Part shown: positions 26,336 to 34,198 of the stretch, piece by piece | Position numbering within the stretch: the stretch's first letter is position 1 | Layout: each line of letters starts with the position of its first letter | Assembly (NCBI GenBank): GCA_016745215.1 | Contig: CP050890.1 | Location: 4,836,001-4,900,000, forward strand | Source: Thiohalocapsa sp. PB-PSB1 | Lineage (GTDB): Bacteria; Pseudomonadota; Gammaproteobacteria; Chromatiales; Chromatiaceae | DNA length: 64,000 nucleotides | Direction: 5' to 3' | The notes under the pieces: generated by a model | Told to the model about the DNA's origin: nothing | Seen by the model: the letters and a program-made list of their open reading frames with translations, nothing else | Databases searched by the model: none | Position numbers and translations under genes: made by a program

Positions 26336-26822
26336 TAGGCGATTTCTGTCGAAAACATACCAGCTGGCTTGTCTTCTCGTCCGCTTTGTTTGTCGCGGTA
26401 ACCCGCCCAAAGGGACTGTGCAAGTATTCGTGGCAAAGTGCAGAAGGTGATTTTTACCACCAGGTACACCAAGAGCAAGAAGAAGAAAAATTTTTAAATT
26501 TCCATATTATATTTGCCTTCACGTTAGGTTTTGCCTTCAAATAATGTCAGTATTCACCGCAGAGACGCAGAGGGGCCAAGGCGGATGCATCCTCTTCTCT
26601 GCGTTCTCTGCGTCTCTGCGGTGAATCAAACTTCATCCTGAATGAATGGTTGAACATTTTCATAAGGCAGCACCCTTTGTGTCCTGCGTGGTTAATCTTC
26701 TTTTTGTGTATTTCTGGAATACTTTCACAGTCTCGCAGCGGGACTATGGGCGGATTGCCGCTTCGCGAAGGTGAACGAGAATCCGGCGCCAGCTGGTCTA
26801 TTTCTCTCCGGCAGTCACTCGA
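26336..26822 (+). repeat. Palindromic dispersed element, copy B, split by an insertion
   Basis: The left half (TTAGGCGATTTCTGTCGAAAACATACCAGCTGGC..., to 26420) and the right half (26740-26822, ending GGTCTATTTCTCTCCGGCAG) are the two arms of the same element as copy A. They are separated by 319 bp of unrelated, AT-richer DNA. Confidence 0.75.
26421..26739. mobile_element. 319-bp insertion inside palindromic copy B
   Basis: Flanked by GGGACTGTG (26412-26420) and GGGACTATG (26740-26748), a 9-bp direct repeat with one mismatch where uninterrupted copies have a single GGGACTATG. The insert holds no gene. It has a 'CACCGCAGAGACGCAGAG ... CTCTGCGTCTCTGCGGTG' inverted pair near 26555-26625 and a CATCCTGAATGAATGG segment related to 41685. 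I could not define terminal inverted repeats. Confidence 0.5.
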
Positions 26823-27222
26823 TACCTGACTCCGAGAATAACCGCGAGCGGCGCATCGTCGTCGGCTTCGAGGTCAAAACCTTGGCGGGGCGGCGGCGGA
26901 GCTTGGGCTGCGCGGCACTGGAACCGCCGGCTTGCCGGCCGGCCGCGCTGGAGCGCACATCGGGCGCCGCAGCATGTTGCGGATGCCGCTGATCGTAGGG
27001 TATGGGGACATCGAGTCGCCAGTACGCCAGGCCGGCTGGGAAGCCGGCGCTCCCAGTCGGTCGCGGCGCCGGCATGCCTGGCCTGAGGGCGCAAGATTTG
27101 ATATTTCACGCTGTTGATGCTGGCATTTCTGATCTAACCGATGAGGGGAATGCAGATCTTGACAGATCAGCCCCTTACCCCAAGCTCGATCCTCCTGTAG
27201 TATTCGGAGACCATTGTTTATC
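26823..27222. other. Repeat-rich leader before queG
   Basis: 400 bp without a gene. It contains GC-rich hairpins (GCCGGCTTGCCGGCCGGC near 26930; GCCGGCTGGGAAGCCGGC near 27030) and, at its end, the queG upstream region with GGAGA about 11 bp before the start codon. Confidence 0.6.
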
Positions 27223-28353
27223 ATGACTCGTGCCTCAGCGTCGCCATCCGTTACATCCAGTCACGCCAAAGCGCCCCGGCAGCAACTCGATGCCAGCCAG
27301 CTCGCGGCGCTGGGCCATTCGATCAAGCGCTGGGGCGAGGAGCTCGGCTTCCAGCAGGTTGGCATTGCTGACTGCGACCTGTCCCAGTCGGCAGAAAGGC
27401 TTCAGCATTGGCTCGCTGCCGAGCGGCAGGGGGACATGACCTATATGGCGCGTTATCGGGATAAACGCACTTGCCCGGGGGAACTGGTACCGGGTACGCA
27501 ACGGATCATCTCGGTGCGAATGGACTATCTGCCACAACCCCAGGAAACGCTGATGGAGACGCTGGATGACCCGACACGGGCTTTTGTATCGCGCTATGCC
27601 GTCGGTCGCGACTATCATAAGGTGCTGCGACAGCGGTTGAAGCGCCTGGCGCGCCGCATCGAGGACAGCATCGGTCCCTTCGGTCATCGGTTGTTCGTCG
27701 ACTCGGCACCGGTGTTGGAAAAGCCCCTTGCACAAAAAGCCGGTCTGGGCTGGATCGGCAAGCATACTAACTTGCTGAACCAACGCGCCGGCTCCTGGTT
27801 CTTCCTCGGCGAACTCTACTGCGACCTGCCTTTGCCGGTGGACCGGCCCGCCGAAGATCATTGCGGGCGCTGCAAGGCCTGTATCGATGCCTGCCCCACC
27901 GATGCTATCACCGCCCCCTATCAGCTTGACGCCCGACTCTGTATCTCCTACCTGACCATCGAGCATCCGGGATCGATTCCAGAACCTTTGCGCGCAAGGC
28001 TCGGCAATCGAATCTACGGTTGCGACGACTGCCAGCTTGCCTGTCCCTGGAATCGCTTTGCGCGGCCGACCTCTGAAACGGATTTTTTGCCGCGCCAGGG
28101 GCTTGACAGTGCGACCCTACTGCGGCTTTTCAGCTGGGATGAACAGGAGTTCCTGCGCCGCACCGAAGGCTCTGTGATTCGCCGCATCGGCCATCTGCGC
28201 TGGTTGCGCAACATTGCCGTGGCACTGGGTAATGGCCCACCATCAGCAGGAGTATACGCGGCCCTGCATGCGCGGGCCGATGACCAACGGCCTTTGGTGC
28301 GGGAGCATGTGCATTGGGCGATCCGAGCCCTTGAAACCCGGGACTTGGGGTGA
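27223..28353 (+). CDS. queG: Epoxyqueuosine reductase QueG
   Basis: 376-residue cobalamin- and iron-sulfur-dependent enzyme that reduces epoxyqueuosine to queuosine at the tRNA wobble position, the last step of Q synthesis. Seen: the FGHRLFVDSAPVLEKPLAQKAGLGWIGK block with the catalytic Asp (about residue 160), the first 4Fe-4S ligands in CGRCKACIDACP (Cys214, 217, 220, 224), and the second cluster from Cys240 and CDDCQLACPWN (Cys267, 270, 274). A C-terminal helical-repeat part follows. ATG 27223 is preferred to a TTG nine bases upstream. It converges with orn. Confidence 0.97.
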   Translation: MTRASASPSVTSSHAKAPRQQLDASQLAALGHSIKRWGEELGFQQVGIADCDLSQSAERLQHWLAAERQGDMTYMARYRDKRTCPGELVPGTQRIISVRMDYLPQPQETLMETLDDPTRAFVSRYAVGRDYHKVLRQRLKRLARRIEDSIGPFGHRLFVDSAPVLEKPLAQKAGLGWIGKHTNLLNQRAGSWFFLGELYCDLPLPVDRPAEDHCGRCKACIDACPTDAITAPYQLDARLCISYLTIEHPGSIPEPLRARLGNRIYGCDDCQLACPWNRFARPTSETDFLPRQGLDSATLLRLFSWDEQEFLRRTEGSVIRRIGHLRWLRNIAVALGNGPPSAGVYAALHARADDQRPLVREHVHWAIRALETRDLG

Positions 28354-28449
28354 GAGATTCACCGCCCGTTCGGGCCGGGCCGAAATGAGCGGTTGCTCAG
28401 GACGCGGCGGCTGGTACCCGCAGCAGCCGATCGCCGACGGCAACAACGC

Positions 28450-28992
28450 TCAAACGCGCAGAAATTCAGAGCGATAATGGCTCAGCTCGGCGATGGACTC
28501 GCGAATGTCGTACATTGCCTGATGTTTATTCTGCTTTCTGAAGTCATCCGCCACCTCCGGTGCCCAAAGTTTGGCCAGAATCTTCAGGCTGCTGACATCC
28601 AGATTGCGATAGTGCATGAAGGCCTCCAGGCGCGGCATCCAGCGAGCCAGAAAGCGTCGATCTTGACAGATGCTGTTTCCGCAGAGCGGCGACTTGCCGG
28701 CGACACACCATTGTTGCAGGAATTCCAGCGTTTGACGTTCGGCCTGTTGCTCGTCACAGCGGCTGTTGCGCACCCGCTCGAGCAGACCAGACTGACCGTG
28801 ATGCTCGCGGTTCCATTCGTCCAGGCCGGCGATGACCTGCTCGGATTGATGGATTACAAGCAATGGCCCCTCTGCCAGGACCGTCAAATTCGGATCGGTG
28901 ACCACGGTGGCAACCTCCAAGATCCGATCGTGAATTGGATCCAGCCCCGTCATCTCTAGGTCCATCCAGATGAGATTATCCTCTTTGCCCAT
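28450..28992 (-). CDS. orn: Oligoribonuclease
   Basis: 180-residue DEDDh 3'-5' exoribonuclease that degrades 2-5 nt RNAs, including pGpG from cyclic-di-GMP turnover. The ExoI motif is WMDLEMTGLDP (Asp, Glu), ExoII is in the GNSICQDRRFLARWMP segment, and ExoIII ends H-x4-D in KHQAMYDIRESI. The family mark YRNLDVSSLK is present. ATG 28992 (MGKEDN) is chosen; an upstream in-frame ATG at 29010 would add six residues. Orn and RsgA are often neighbours in Gammaproteobacteria; here they are divergent with a repeat and a cytochrome between them. Confidence 0.97.
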   Translation of the reverse strand: MGKEDNLIWMDLEMTGLDPIHDRILEVATVVTDPNLTVLAEGPLLVIHQSEQVIAGLDEWNREHHGQSGLLERVRNSRCDEQQAERQTLEFLQQWCVAGKSPLCGNSICQDRRFLARWMPRLEAFMHYRNLDVSSLKILAKLWAPEVADDFRKQNKHQAMYDIRESIAELSHYRSEFLRV

Positions 28993-29126
28993 TGGCTTCT
29001 CCCGTTGCAAGCACGATTTCTTGCATGTCAGCGCGTTTATTGATCGCCATGATCAAAAACCCAGCTAAAATGATGGCAATAGCCCAAGTACCATATCTGT
29101 AGATTCTTCATCAGATTTAATGCACT

Positions 29127-29297
29127 TGGGCGATTTCTGCGGCGATTTCTGTCGAGCAACAGATTACCTGGCTTGTCTTCTCGTCCGGCATCGACGTGGC
29201 GGCAACCTGCCCATAGAACGACCACGGGCGGGTTGCCGCTGCGCGAAGGCGAACGAGAATCCGGCGCCGGTTGGTCTGTTTCTCTCCGGCAATCGCC
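29127..29297 (+). repeat. Palindromic dispersed element, copy C
   Basis: Full-length copy with the inner stem GGCGGCAACCTGCCCATAG / GGGCGGGTTGCCGC complete and outer arms ending TCTCTCCGGCAATCGCCC. The left edge contains a partial duplication (GCGATTTCTGCGGCGATTTCTGTCG). It fills the orn-cytochrome intergenic region and ends 24 bp before the cytochrome start. Confidence 0.85.
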
Positions 29298-29320
29298 CAA
29301 GGCTAATAGAGGCACACCCT

Positions 29321-29614
29321 ATGCGTTCATTCATCTCTTCCTCATTCAACGTTGCAATGCTTGCCGCCGGCCTGTCGCTGCCCTTGGCTGTTACGGCCGA
29401 GACGCCGGACGGCCATGCGCTGTATCAGGAAAATTGCACCAGTTGCCATGGCAGCGAGGTCTTCACCCGCGATGATCGGAAAATCACCTCCATGGATGCC
29501 TTGGCCTCGCAGGTGCGATTGTGCGAGCAGAATTTGGGGCTGACCTGGTTCGACGACGAGATCGACAGCGTTGTGACATTGTTAAACCAGGAATATTATC
29601 ACTTCAGCGACTGA
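29321..29614 (+). CDS. Small secreted monohaem cytochrome c
   Basis: 97 residues: a signal peptide (MRSFISSS...LPLAVTA, cleavage expected after Ala26) and a short class I-like c-type cytochrome with a single haem site CTSCH (Cys39, Cys42, His43). Met58 in ITSMDAL is the likely second axial ligand. An additional Cys68 is unusual. The protein would carry electrons in the periplasm. ATG 29321 is chosen because it opens the signal peptide; a longer open frame upstream is only the palindromic repeat. The gap to rsgA is 14 bp, so the two may be cotranscribed. Confidence 0.88.
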   Translation: MRSFISSSFNVAMLAAGLSLPLAVTAETPDGHALYQENCTSCHGSEVFTRDDRKITSMDALASQVRLCEQNLGLTWFDDEIDSVVTLLNQEYYHFSD

Positions 29615-29628
29615 GCCGGGTTTGCGGC

Positions 29629-30678
29629 ATGCCCAAGCGGCGCTTGTCGGGCCGACAAATGGAGCGCATTCGCGCCATTCAGGAGCGACGGCGTCGTCGG
29701 CTCGAAGAACGTATTCTGCTGTCGCTCGCGGATGCCGACGCTGATCGCAATGCGCTCGACCTGGATGGGCAAACAAGATCCACCAGCATCGAAGAGGCGG
29801 AGCCGCGAGCAGGATTGGTTGTGGTCCGGCACGGGGCCAGCCTGGCGGTGGAAGATGAGCAAGGCCGAGTGCATCGTTGCCGGACGCGCCGTCATATTGG
29901 TCATCCTGTCTGCGGGGATCGGGTGGTGTGGCAACCGGCCGAGGCCGGTGCCGGCATCGTCACCGCATTGCAGCCACGCGATACGGCGCTGAGCCGCCCC
30001 GACTACAGCGGACGCGATAAACCCCTCGCCGCCAATATTTCGCTGATGGCCATTGTCATCGCCACGCGGCCAAGGCCGACCGGCTATCTGGTGGATCAAT
30101 ACCTGGTTGCAGCGGAACTGATCGGCGTGGATGCCGTGATCGTCATTAATAAAATGGATCTGCTGAATGCCGACGAACAAATCGAATTCCAACGCTCGTT
30201 CGAGCACTACATCAAGCTCGGCTGCCCGGTGCTGGCGGTCAGCGTCAAGGGGCGACCGGGAGTCGATGCCCTACTGCCCTACCTGGCCGGTCGCACGGTC
30301 ATCTTGCTCGGCCAATCGGGTGTGGGCAAATCGTCTTTGGCCAAGTCGCTGCTGCCCGATCAGGATGTGCAGATAGGCCGCCTGTCGGAGGCCACCGGGC
30401 TAGGACGACACACAACATCCGCCGCAACCTGCTACCGCCTCGGCAACGACGGCCATCTGATCGATTCCCCCGGGGTACGCAGTTTCCGGCTCGGCAACAT
30501 CGGGCAAAGCGATCTGGAACGTGGCTTTCGCGAATTCGCTCCCTATATCGGCCATTGTCGCTTCACCGATTGCCATCATCTGCACGAGCCGGACTGTGCA
30601 ATCCTGGCCGCTGTCGAAGCTGGCGAGATCGCCCCTCAGCGATTGCGGAATTTTCATCGCCTAGCAGGCGCGGGCTAA
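29629..30678 (+). CDS. rsgA: Ribosome small-subunit-dependent GTPase RsgA
   Basis: 349-residue circularly permuted GTPase that acts in late 30S subunit maturation. An arginine-rich N-terminal tail (RERRRRRLEER type) and OB-fold come first. The permuted G domain then follows in the order G4 (NKMD, 174-177), G1 P-loop (GQSGVGKSS, 228-236) and G3 (DSPGVR, 279-284). It ends in a zinc site made by Cys310, Cys315, His317 and Cys323. ATG 29629 is chosen because the longer frame would overlap the cytochrome gene. Confidence 0.97.
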   Translation: MPKRRLSGRQMERIRAIQERRRRRLEERILLSLADADADRNALDLDGQTRSTSIEEAEPRAGLVVVRHGASLAVEDEQGRVHRCRTRRHIGHPVCGDRVVWQPAEAGAGIVTALQPRDTALSRPDYSGRDKPLAANISLMAIVIATRPRPTGYLVDQYLVAAELIGVDAVIVINKMDLLNADEQIEFQRSFEHYIKLGCPVLAVSVKGRPGVDALLPYLAGRTVILLGQSGVGKSSLAKSLLPDQDVQIGRLSEATGLGRHTTSAATCYRLGNDGHLIDSPGVRSFRLGNIGQSDLERGFREFAPYIGHCRFTDCHHLHEPDCAILAAVEAGEIAPQRLRNFHRLAGAG

Positions 30679-30817
30679 ACCAGAGCTTGCCCGACAACAA
30701 CCCACGCACTGATCCAGCCCACTGATCTTTAGGGGAACCAAAGGCATCGCGAACTTCGCCTGACCAGCAGTTTCCAATCCACACAATCTTTAAGTATGCT
30801 CTGGAGCCAGACTAAAT

Positions 30818-31282
30818 ATGCTGTATTGGCTGATGAAATCAGAACCCGATGCATTTGGTATCGATGACCTCGCTGCCTGCCCAAATCAAACCGAAGCCTG
30901 GGACGGCGTGCGTAATTTTCAGGCTCGCAACATGATGCGCGACCAGATGCGGGTCGGCGACCCGATCCTGTTTTACCATTCCAACTGCAAGGTTCCGGGT
31001 ATCGTTGGCATCGCCGAGGTCGCACGAGAGAGCTATCCGGACCACACCGCCTTCGATCCGCAGGCCAAGTATTACGATCCCAAAAGCGATCCGAACAAGC
31101 CACGTTGGTTTATGGTTGATGTCCGCTATGTACGCCATCTCAAGCGTGTCATCACGCTGAATGAGCTCAAACAGTACGCCACCGGCGCCCTTGAGGACTT
31201 CGCGTTAGTGCGGCGTGGCAATCGTCTGTCCGTCATGCCGGTAACGCCGGAGCAGTGGCAATTCATTTTGTCCATCGAATAA
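30818..31282 (+). CDS. EVE-domain protein
   Basis: 154-residue single-domain protein of the EVE/PUA-like superfamily, which binds modified bases in DNA or RNA. Marks: YWLMKSEPDAFGIDDL at the N-terminus, the WDGVRNFQARNMMRD segment, GDPILFYHSNCKVPGIVGIAEV, and the C-terminal LVRRGNRLSVMPVTPEQW. The protein has no fused domain, so its role is probably housekeeping rather than part of a restriction system. ATG 30818 lies about 11 bp after GGAG. Confidence 0.92.
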   Translation: MLYWLMKSEPDAFGIDDLAACPNQTEAWDGVRNFQARNMMRDQMRVGDPILFYHSNCKVPGIVGIAEVARESYPDHTAFDPQAKYYDPKSDPNKPRWFMVDVRYVRHLKRVITLNELKQYATGALEDFALVRRGNRLSVMPVTPEQWQFILSIE

Positions 31283-31670
31283 TCGTCGCGCTCTGTGCCC
31301 TTGCTGGTTTACAGCATCTGTCTGCGCACGAAAGTCGCCGTCGAGTGATTGCAAAAGTTTTTTCTTTTCAAGCTGATCGTGCGATAACCCAAGCGCACTT
31401 GAGCACCCCTCCCGGGCCGCGCCGACCTTATCGCAGCGAACAATGACGTTCAATGCCCGCGCATCGATCCAGCCGTCATACCGGGTCAAGTGCAGAATGT
31501 CTTGCCAAAACCCCTTGCCGAACCATTCGGTATTCGGCACCATACTGCGCATGCATTCTCGCCTCGTCGCATTTTCCACGTATCTGTCCGCACTCCGTGG
31601 CAACTCTCGCTTGTCAGACGACGGCTGTCTGCATTCAATACCCATTCGAATTCTTCCCGAGGTAAGCCCG
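31283..31670. other. Long leader region of the cold-shock gene
   Basis: 388 bp between the EVE gene and cspA. I recognise no gene; the frame of cspA is open upstream to 31443 but reads non-coding residues. A TTGTCA box near 31608 with a weak TTCAAT about 17 bp later could be a promoter. A long 5' leader would fit cold-shock mRNA regulation, but the structure cannot be judged by eye. Confidence 0.4.
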
Positions 31671-31874
31671 ATGGCTACAGGTACAGTAAAGTGGTTCAGT
31701 GACGAAAAAGGCTACGGCTTTATCGCCCCTTCCGATGGCAGCAAAGATGTGTTCGTCCATCACAGCGCTATTCAAGGCGGGGGTTTCAAGTCGCTGACCG
31801 AAGGACAAACGGTCTCATACGATGTCGAACAAGGACAAAAAGGCCCGAGTGCGGCCAATGTCGTAGCGGAGTAA
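31671..31874 (+). CDS. cspA: Cold-shock protein, CspA family
   Basis: 67-residue single cold-shock domain that binds single-stranded RNA/DNA and melts secondary structure. RNP1 is KGYGFI (residues ~16-21) and RNP2 is VFVHHS (~29-34); TVKWF precedes them. ATG 31671 is set by GAGG seven bases upstream and by the invariant MATGTVKWF start. Its closest functional partner in the window is the DeaD-type helicase at 55939. Confidence 0.97.
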   Translation: MATGTVKWFSDEKGYGFIAPSDGSKDVFVHHSAIQGGGFKSLTEGQTVSYDVEQGQKGPSAANVVAE

Positions 31875-31915
31875 TTGCTGATAACAGCGCTCCAAAAGCG
31901 CACAGGCAATCCCAC

Positions 31916-31943
31916 ACAAGCCCTGGCCCGTGGCGGGGCTTGT
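31916..31943 (+). terminator. Possible transcription-end hairpin after cspA
   Basis: Perfect 8-bp stem ACAAGCCC/GGGCTTGT with a 12-base loop, 42 bp after the cspA stop. There is no T-run, so intrinsic termination is uncertain. Confidence 0.4.
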
Positions 31944-32010
31944 CGATTGCGGAACAGCAAGTGTACGTCGCGCAAGGACGAAATACCGAACCGTATTGAA
32001 TCGTCACTTA

Positions 32011-32125
32011 GGCAATTGCCGGAGAGAAACAGGCCAACTGGCACCGGATTCTCATTCGCCATCGCGACGTCGAGGCCGGACGAGAAGACAAGCCAGGTGG
32101 TCTATTTCTCGCCAATCATCGCCTA
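32011..32125 (-). repeat. Palindromic dispersed element, copy D (inner stem deleted)
   Basis: Inverted orientation; the outer arms (GGAGAGAAACAGGCCAACTGGC ... and the complement of the GCGATT end) are present, but the inner hairpin seen in copies A, C and G is missing. It ends about 57 bp before purU. Confidence 0.8.
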
Positions 32126-32181
32126 GCGCAGTTGCCGGATGCGGCCTGGCACAAGCTTCGCTCCCAGTGCGAGAATCTACC

Positions 32182-33036
32182 ATGGAACGCTCCTACCGTC
32201 TGATTATTTCCTGCCCAGATCAAATCGGCATCGTCGCCGCAGTCAGCGACTTTATCGCGAGCCATCAGGGTTGGATTACCGAAGCGCATCACTATACCGA
32301 TCCGGCCAGCCAGTGGTTCTTCATGCGCTACGTGGTGCGCGCGGCATCGCTGCCTTTCGGACTAGAAGAATTGCGCGAACGATTCTGTCCGTTAGCCGAA
32401 GAGTTCCGTATGCAATGGTGCGTGTACGATACCGGCATCAAAAAACGCGTGGTATTACTTGCCAGCAAACAAGCGCACTGCCTGTCGGATCTGCTCTATC
32501 GCTGGCGCAGCAACGAGATGCACATGGACATCCCCTGCGTGCTGTCCAACCACGACGACTTGCGCGACTATGTGCAATGGCATGGGCTGCGTTATTACCA
32601 TTTCCCTGTTCGGACGAACGACAAGGCATCCCATTTCGCGGCCCTGGAGCAGGCCTTGATAGACAGCGAACCGGATGTGATCGTGCTGGCGCGGTATATG
32701 CAGATCCTCCCGGATTCCATCTGCAGGCGCTATCCGGCACGCATTATCAATATCCATCACAGCTTTCTGCCCTCGTTCGTCGGCGCACGCCCGTATCATC
32801 AAGCCTCGGAACGCGGCGTGAAGCTGATCGGCGCCACCTGCCACTATGTCACCGCCGAGCTTGATGCCGGCCCGATCATCGAGCAGGATGTGGTCCGCGT
32901 CGGTCATCATAATACCGTTGATGACATGATCCGGCTTGGCCGCGATGTGGAAAAGCAGGTGCTGGCGCGCGGACTGCGTTTCCATCTCGAGGATCGCGTG
33001 TTGGTGCACGGCAACAAGACCATTGTGTTTGCTTGA
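32182..33036 (+). CDS. purU: Formyltetrahydrofolate deformylase PurU
   Basis: 284-residue enzyme releasing formate from 10-formyl-THF, which balances one-carbon pools and feeds PurT. An N-terminal ACT domain (SYRLIISCPDQIGIVAAVSDFI) is followed by a formyltransferase fold with the catalytic region NIHHSFLPSF and the Asp of ELDAGPIIEQDVVRV. ATG 32182 is chosen by homology to the usual start; upstream in-frame sequence is the palindromic repeat. It stands alone. Confidence 0.96.
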   Translation: MERSYRLIISCPDQIGIVAAVSDFIASHQGWITEAHHYTDPASQWFFMRYVVRAASLPFGLEELRERFCPLAEEFRMQWCVYDTGIKKRVVLLASKQAHCLSDLLYRWRSNEMHMDIPCVLSNHDDLRDYVQWHGLRYYHFPVRTNDKASHFAALEQALIDSEPDVIVLARYMQILPDSICRRYPARIINIHHSFLPSFVGARPYHQASERGVKLIGATCHYVTAELDAGPIIEQDVVRVGHHNTVDDMIRLGRDVEKQVLARGLRFHLEDRVLVHGNKTIVFA

Positions 33037-33111
33037 CCAATGTCCGCTATACCGGACAGCTCGGCATCGCGGTCATACGTTCGAACTCCAATTTCCGGAT
33101 GCAGCTCTCGG

Positions 33112-33242
33112 TTTGAGGCGCTTGCTGGAGACGAACAGAGCAACTGGCGCCGGATTCTCGTTCGCCTGCGCGGCGGCAACCAACCCAGAGTCGCTCTATG
33201 GCTGGGTTGCCGCAACGTCGATGCCGGACGAGAAGACAAAAA
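33112..33242 (-). repeat. Palindromic dispersed element, copy E (degenerate)
   Basis: Inverted orientation, with CAACTGGCGCCGGATTCTCG and CGGACGAGAAGACAA recognisable and an inner stem CGGCAACCAACCCAGAG / CTGGGTTGCCG. The outer termini have drifted. Confidence 0.7.
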
Positions 33243-33280
33243 AGGCGCGGCGCTTGCGTCCGCTCCGCTGGCATCATCTG

Positions 33281-33430
33281 CCAGGTCGCCCGTAAGCGGG
33301 CTCCTACGCCGACCGGCTCCCACGGCTGGTCAAGGTGCGCTGGCGGGCGAGGCGCCTTGGCCCCTCTGCGCACTCTGCGGTGAATCCTTGCATTCTTTGC
33401 AGGCAGCACCCTGGGCAACTCCCTGGAAAT
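33281..33430 (+). repeat. Array-spacer-like segment outside the array
   Basis: Runs CCAGGTCGCCCGTAAGCGGG, then CTCCTACGCC, GGCTCCCACGGCTGGTCAAGGT, GGCGCCTTGGCC, CTCTGCGCACTCTGCGGTGAA and CATTCTTTG in the same order as the first ~150 bp of the array spacers. So this part of the spacer is an independent dispersed repeat. It holds the tenth REP-like hairpin (33288-33301). Confidence 0.8.
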
Positions 33431-33508
33431 CGGATCTGGAGAATAGAGGCTGGCTTTGGCCTGGCGCACTGGAACTGCCGGGGCTCCCAGCTTGCTGTCT
33501 GCCGGCGA

Positions 33509-34198
33509 TCATAAGGGCGAGACGGTCGCCGCTGGAGGTGGTGGTCTTGGGGTGGAGCGCAGGACTGCGGCAACATCTCGGCTGAACTCGCCGAGACATT
33601 GGCTCATGGCGGCAACCACCGCCTCGGAATTGTCAGCAGCGATGGCGAGCTGCTGTTTGCGCGACGATGTCGGCGCTGAAACCGCGCGCACCGGGCAGCG
33701 ATAGACATCTTCCTGCACCGTCAACGCCTGTTCCAGATAGGAGTCCATGACTGCCCAGCGCACCTTCAGGACAGCGTCGTTTCCAGGGCTGGCCTCAAAA
33801 CTCACGATCTCGGCGGTGATGCGGAAATCCACCGGCATCCGCGTTTCGCTTGGAAACACGACAATACGACTGGTGCCGAGCAGATGAGCCAGGTTCTCGC
33901 CCCAAACGCGCAGAAAATCATCCTGCACGCTGCCGCCCCAACGGTTGAACTCATCCACATCCAGCCGATTGGAGCCGTCTCGGGTGACCAGCTGCGGGCG
34001 ATCCAGGAACTGCGGAAAGACCACCGGTCCGATACCCAGCGCAATGCCACCACCGGAGATATCCTCTGCACGCTCGGCAGCTTCTGGAATCGGTGTGAGC
34101 AGGTAAAAATTGGATGCCGGCGTGCTGCTGCAACCCGCACCCACCAGGCACGCCAAACTCCACAGGCAGGCGCAAGCACGGGACTGATAAGGCTTCAA
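33509..34198 (-). CDS. pqiC: Outer-membrane lipoprotein PqiC
   Basis: 229-residue ABC-transport-auxiliary (YmbA/PqiC) lipoprotein, the outer-membrane anchor of the Pqi lipid-transport bridge. The signal peptide ends in the lipobox LVGAGC, making Cys23 the lipidated residue; SSTPASNFYLLTP follows as in relatives. The start is TTG 34198, supported by GGAGGAGG just upstream and by the tight overlap with the pqiB stop. A proline-rich C-terminal tail (RPPPPAA) is extra. Confidence 0.92.
   Translation of the reverse strand: MKPYQSRACACLWSLACLVGAGCSSTPASNFYLLTPIPEAAERAEDISGGGIALGIGPVVFPQFLDRPQLVTRDGSNRLDVDEFNRWGGSVQDDFLRVWGENLAHLLGTSRIVVFPSETRMPVDFRITAEIVSFEASPGNDAVLKVRWAVMDSYLEQALTVQEDVYRCPVRAVSAPTSSRKQQLAIAADNSEAVVAAMSQCLGEFSRDVAAVLRSTPRPPPPAATVSPL

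Noticed and set aside
29120..29320. N-terminal extension of the cytochrome gene
   Set aside because: The extra residues are translation of palindromic copy C; the signal peptide starts at 29321.
30679..30817. Possible 6S RNA next to the EVE gene
   Set aside because: 6S RNA often lies near this gene type, but I see no long bulged hairpin here or in 31283-31670 that I could defend.
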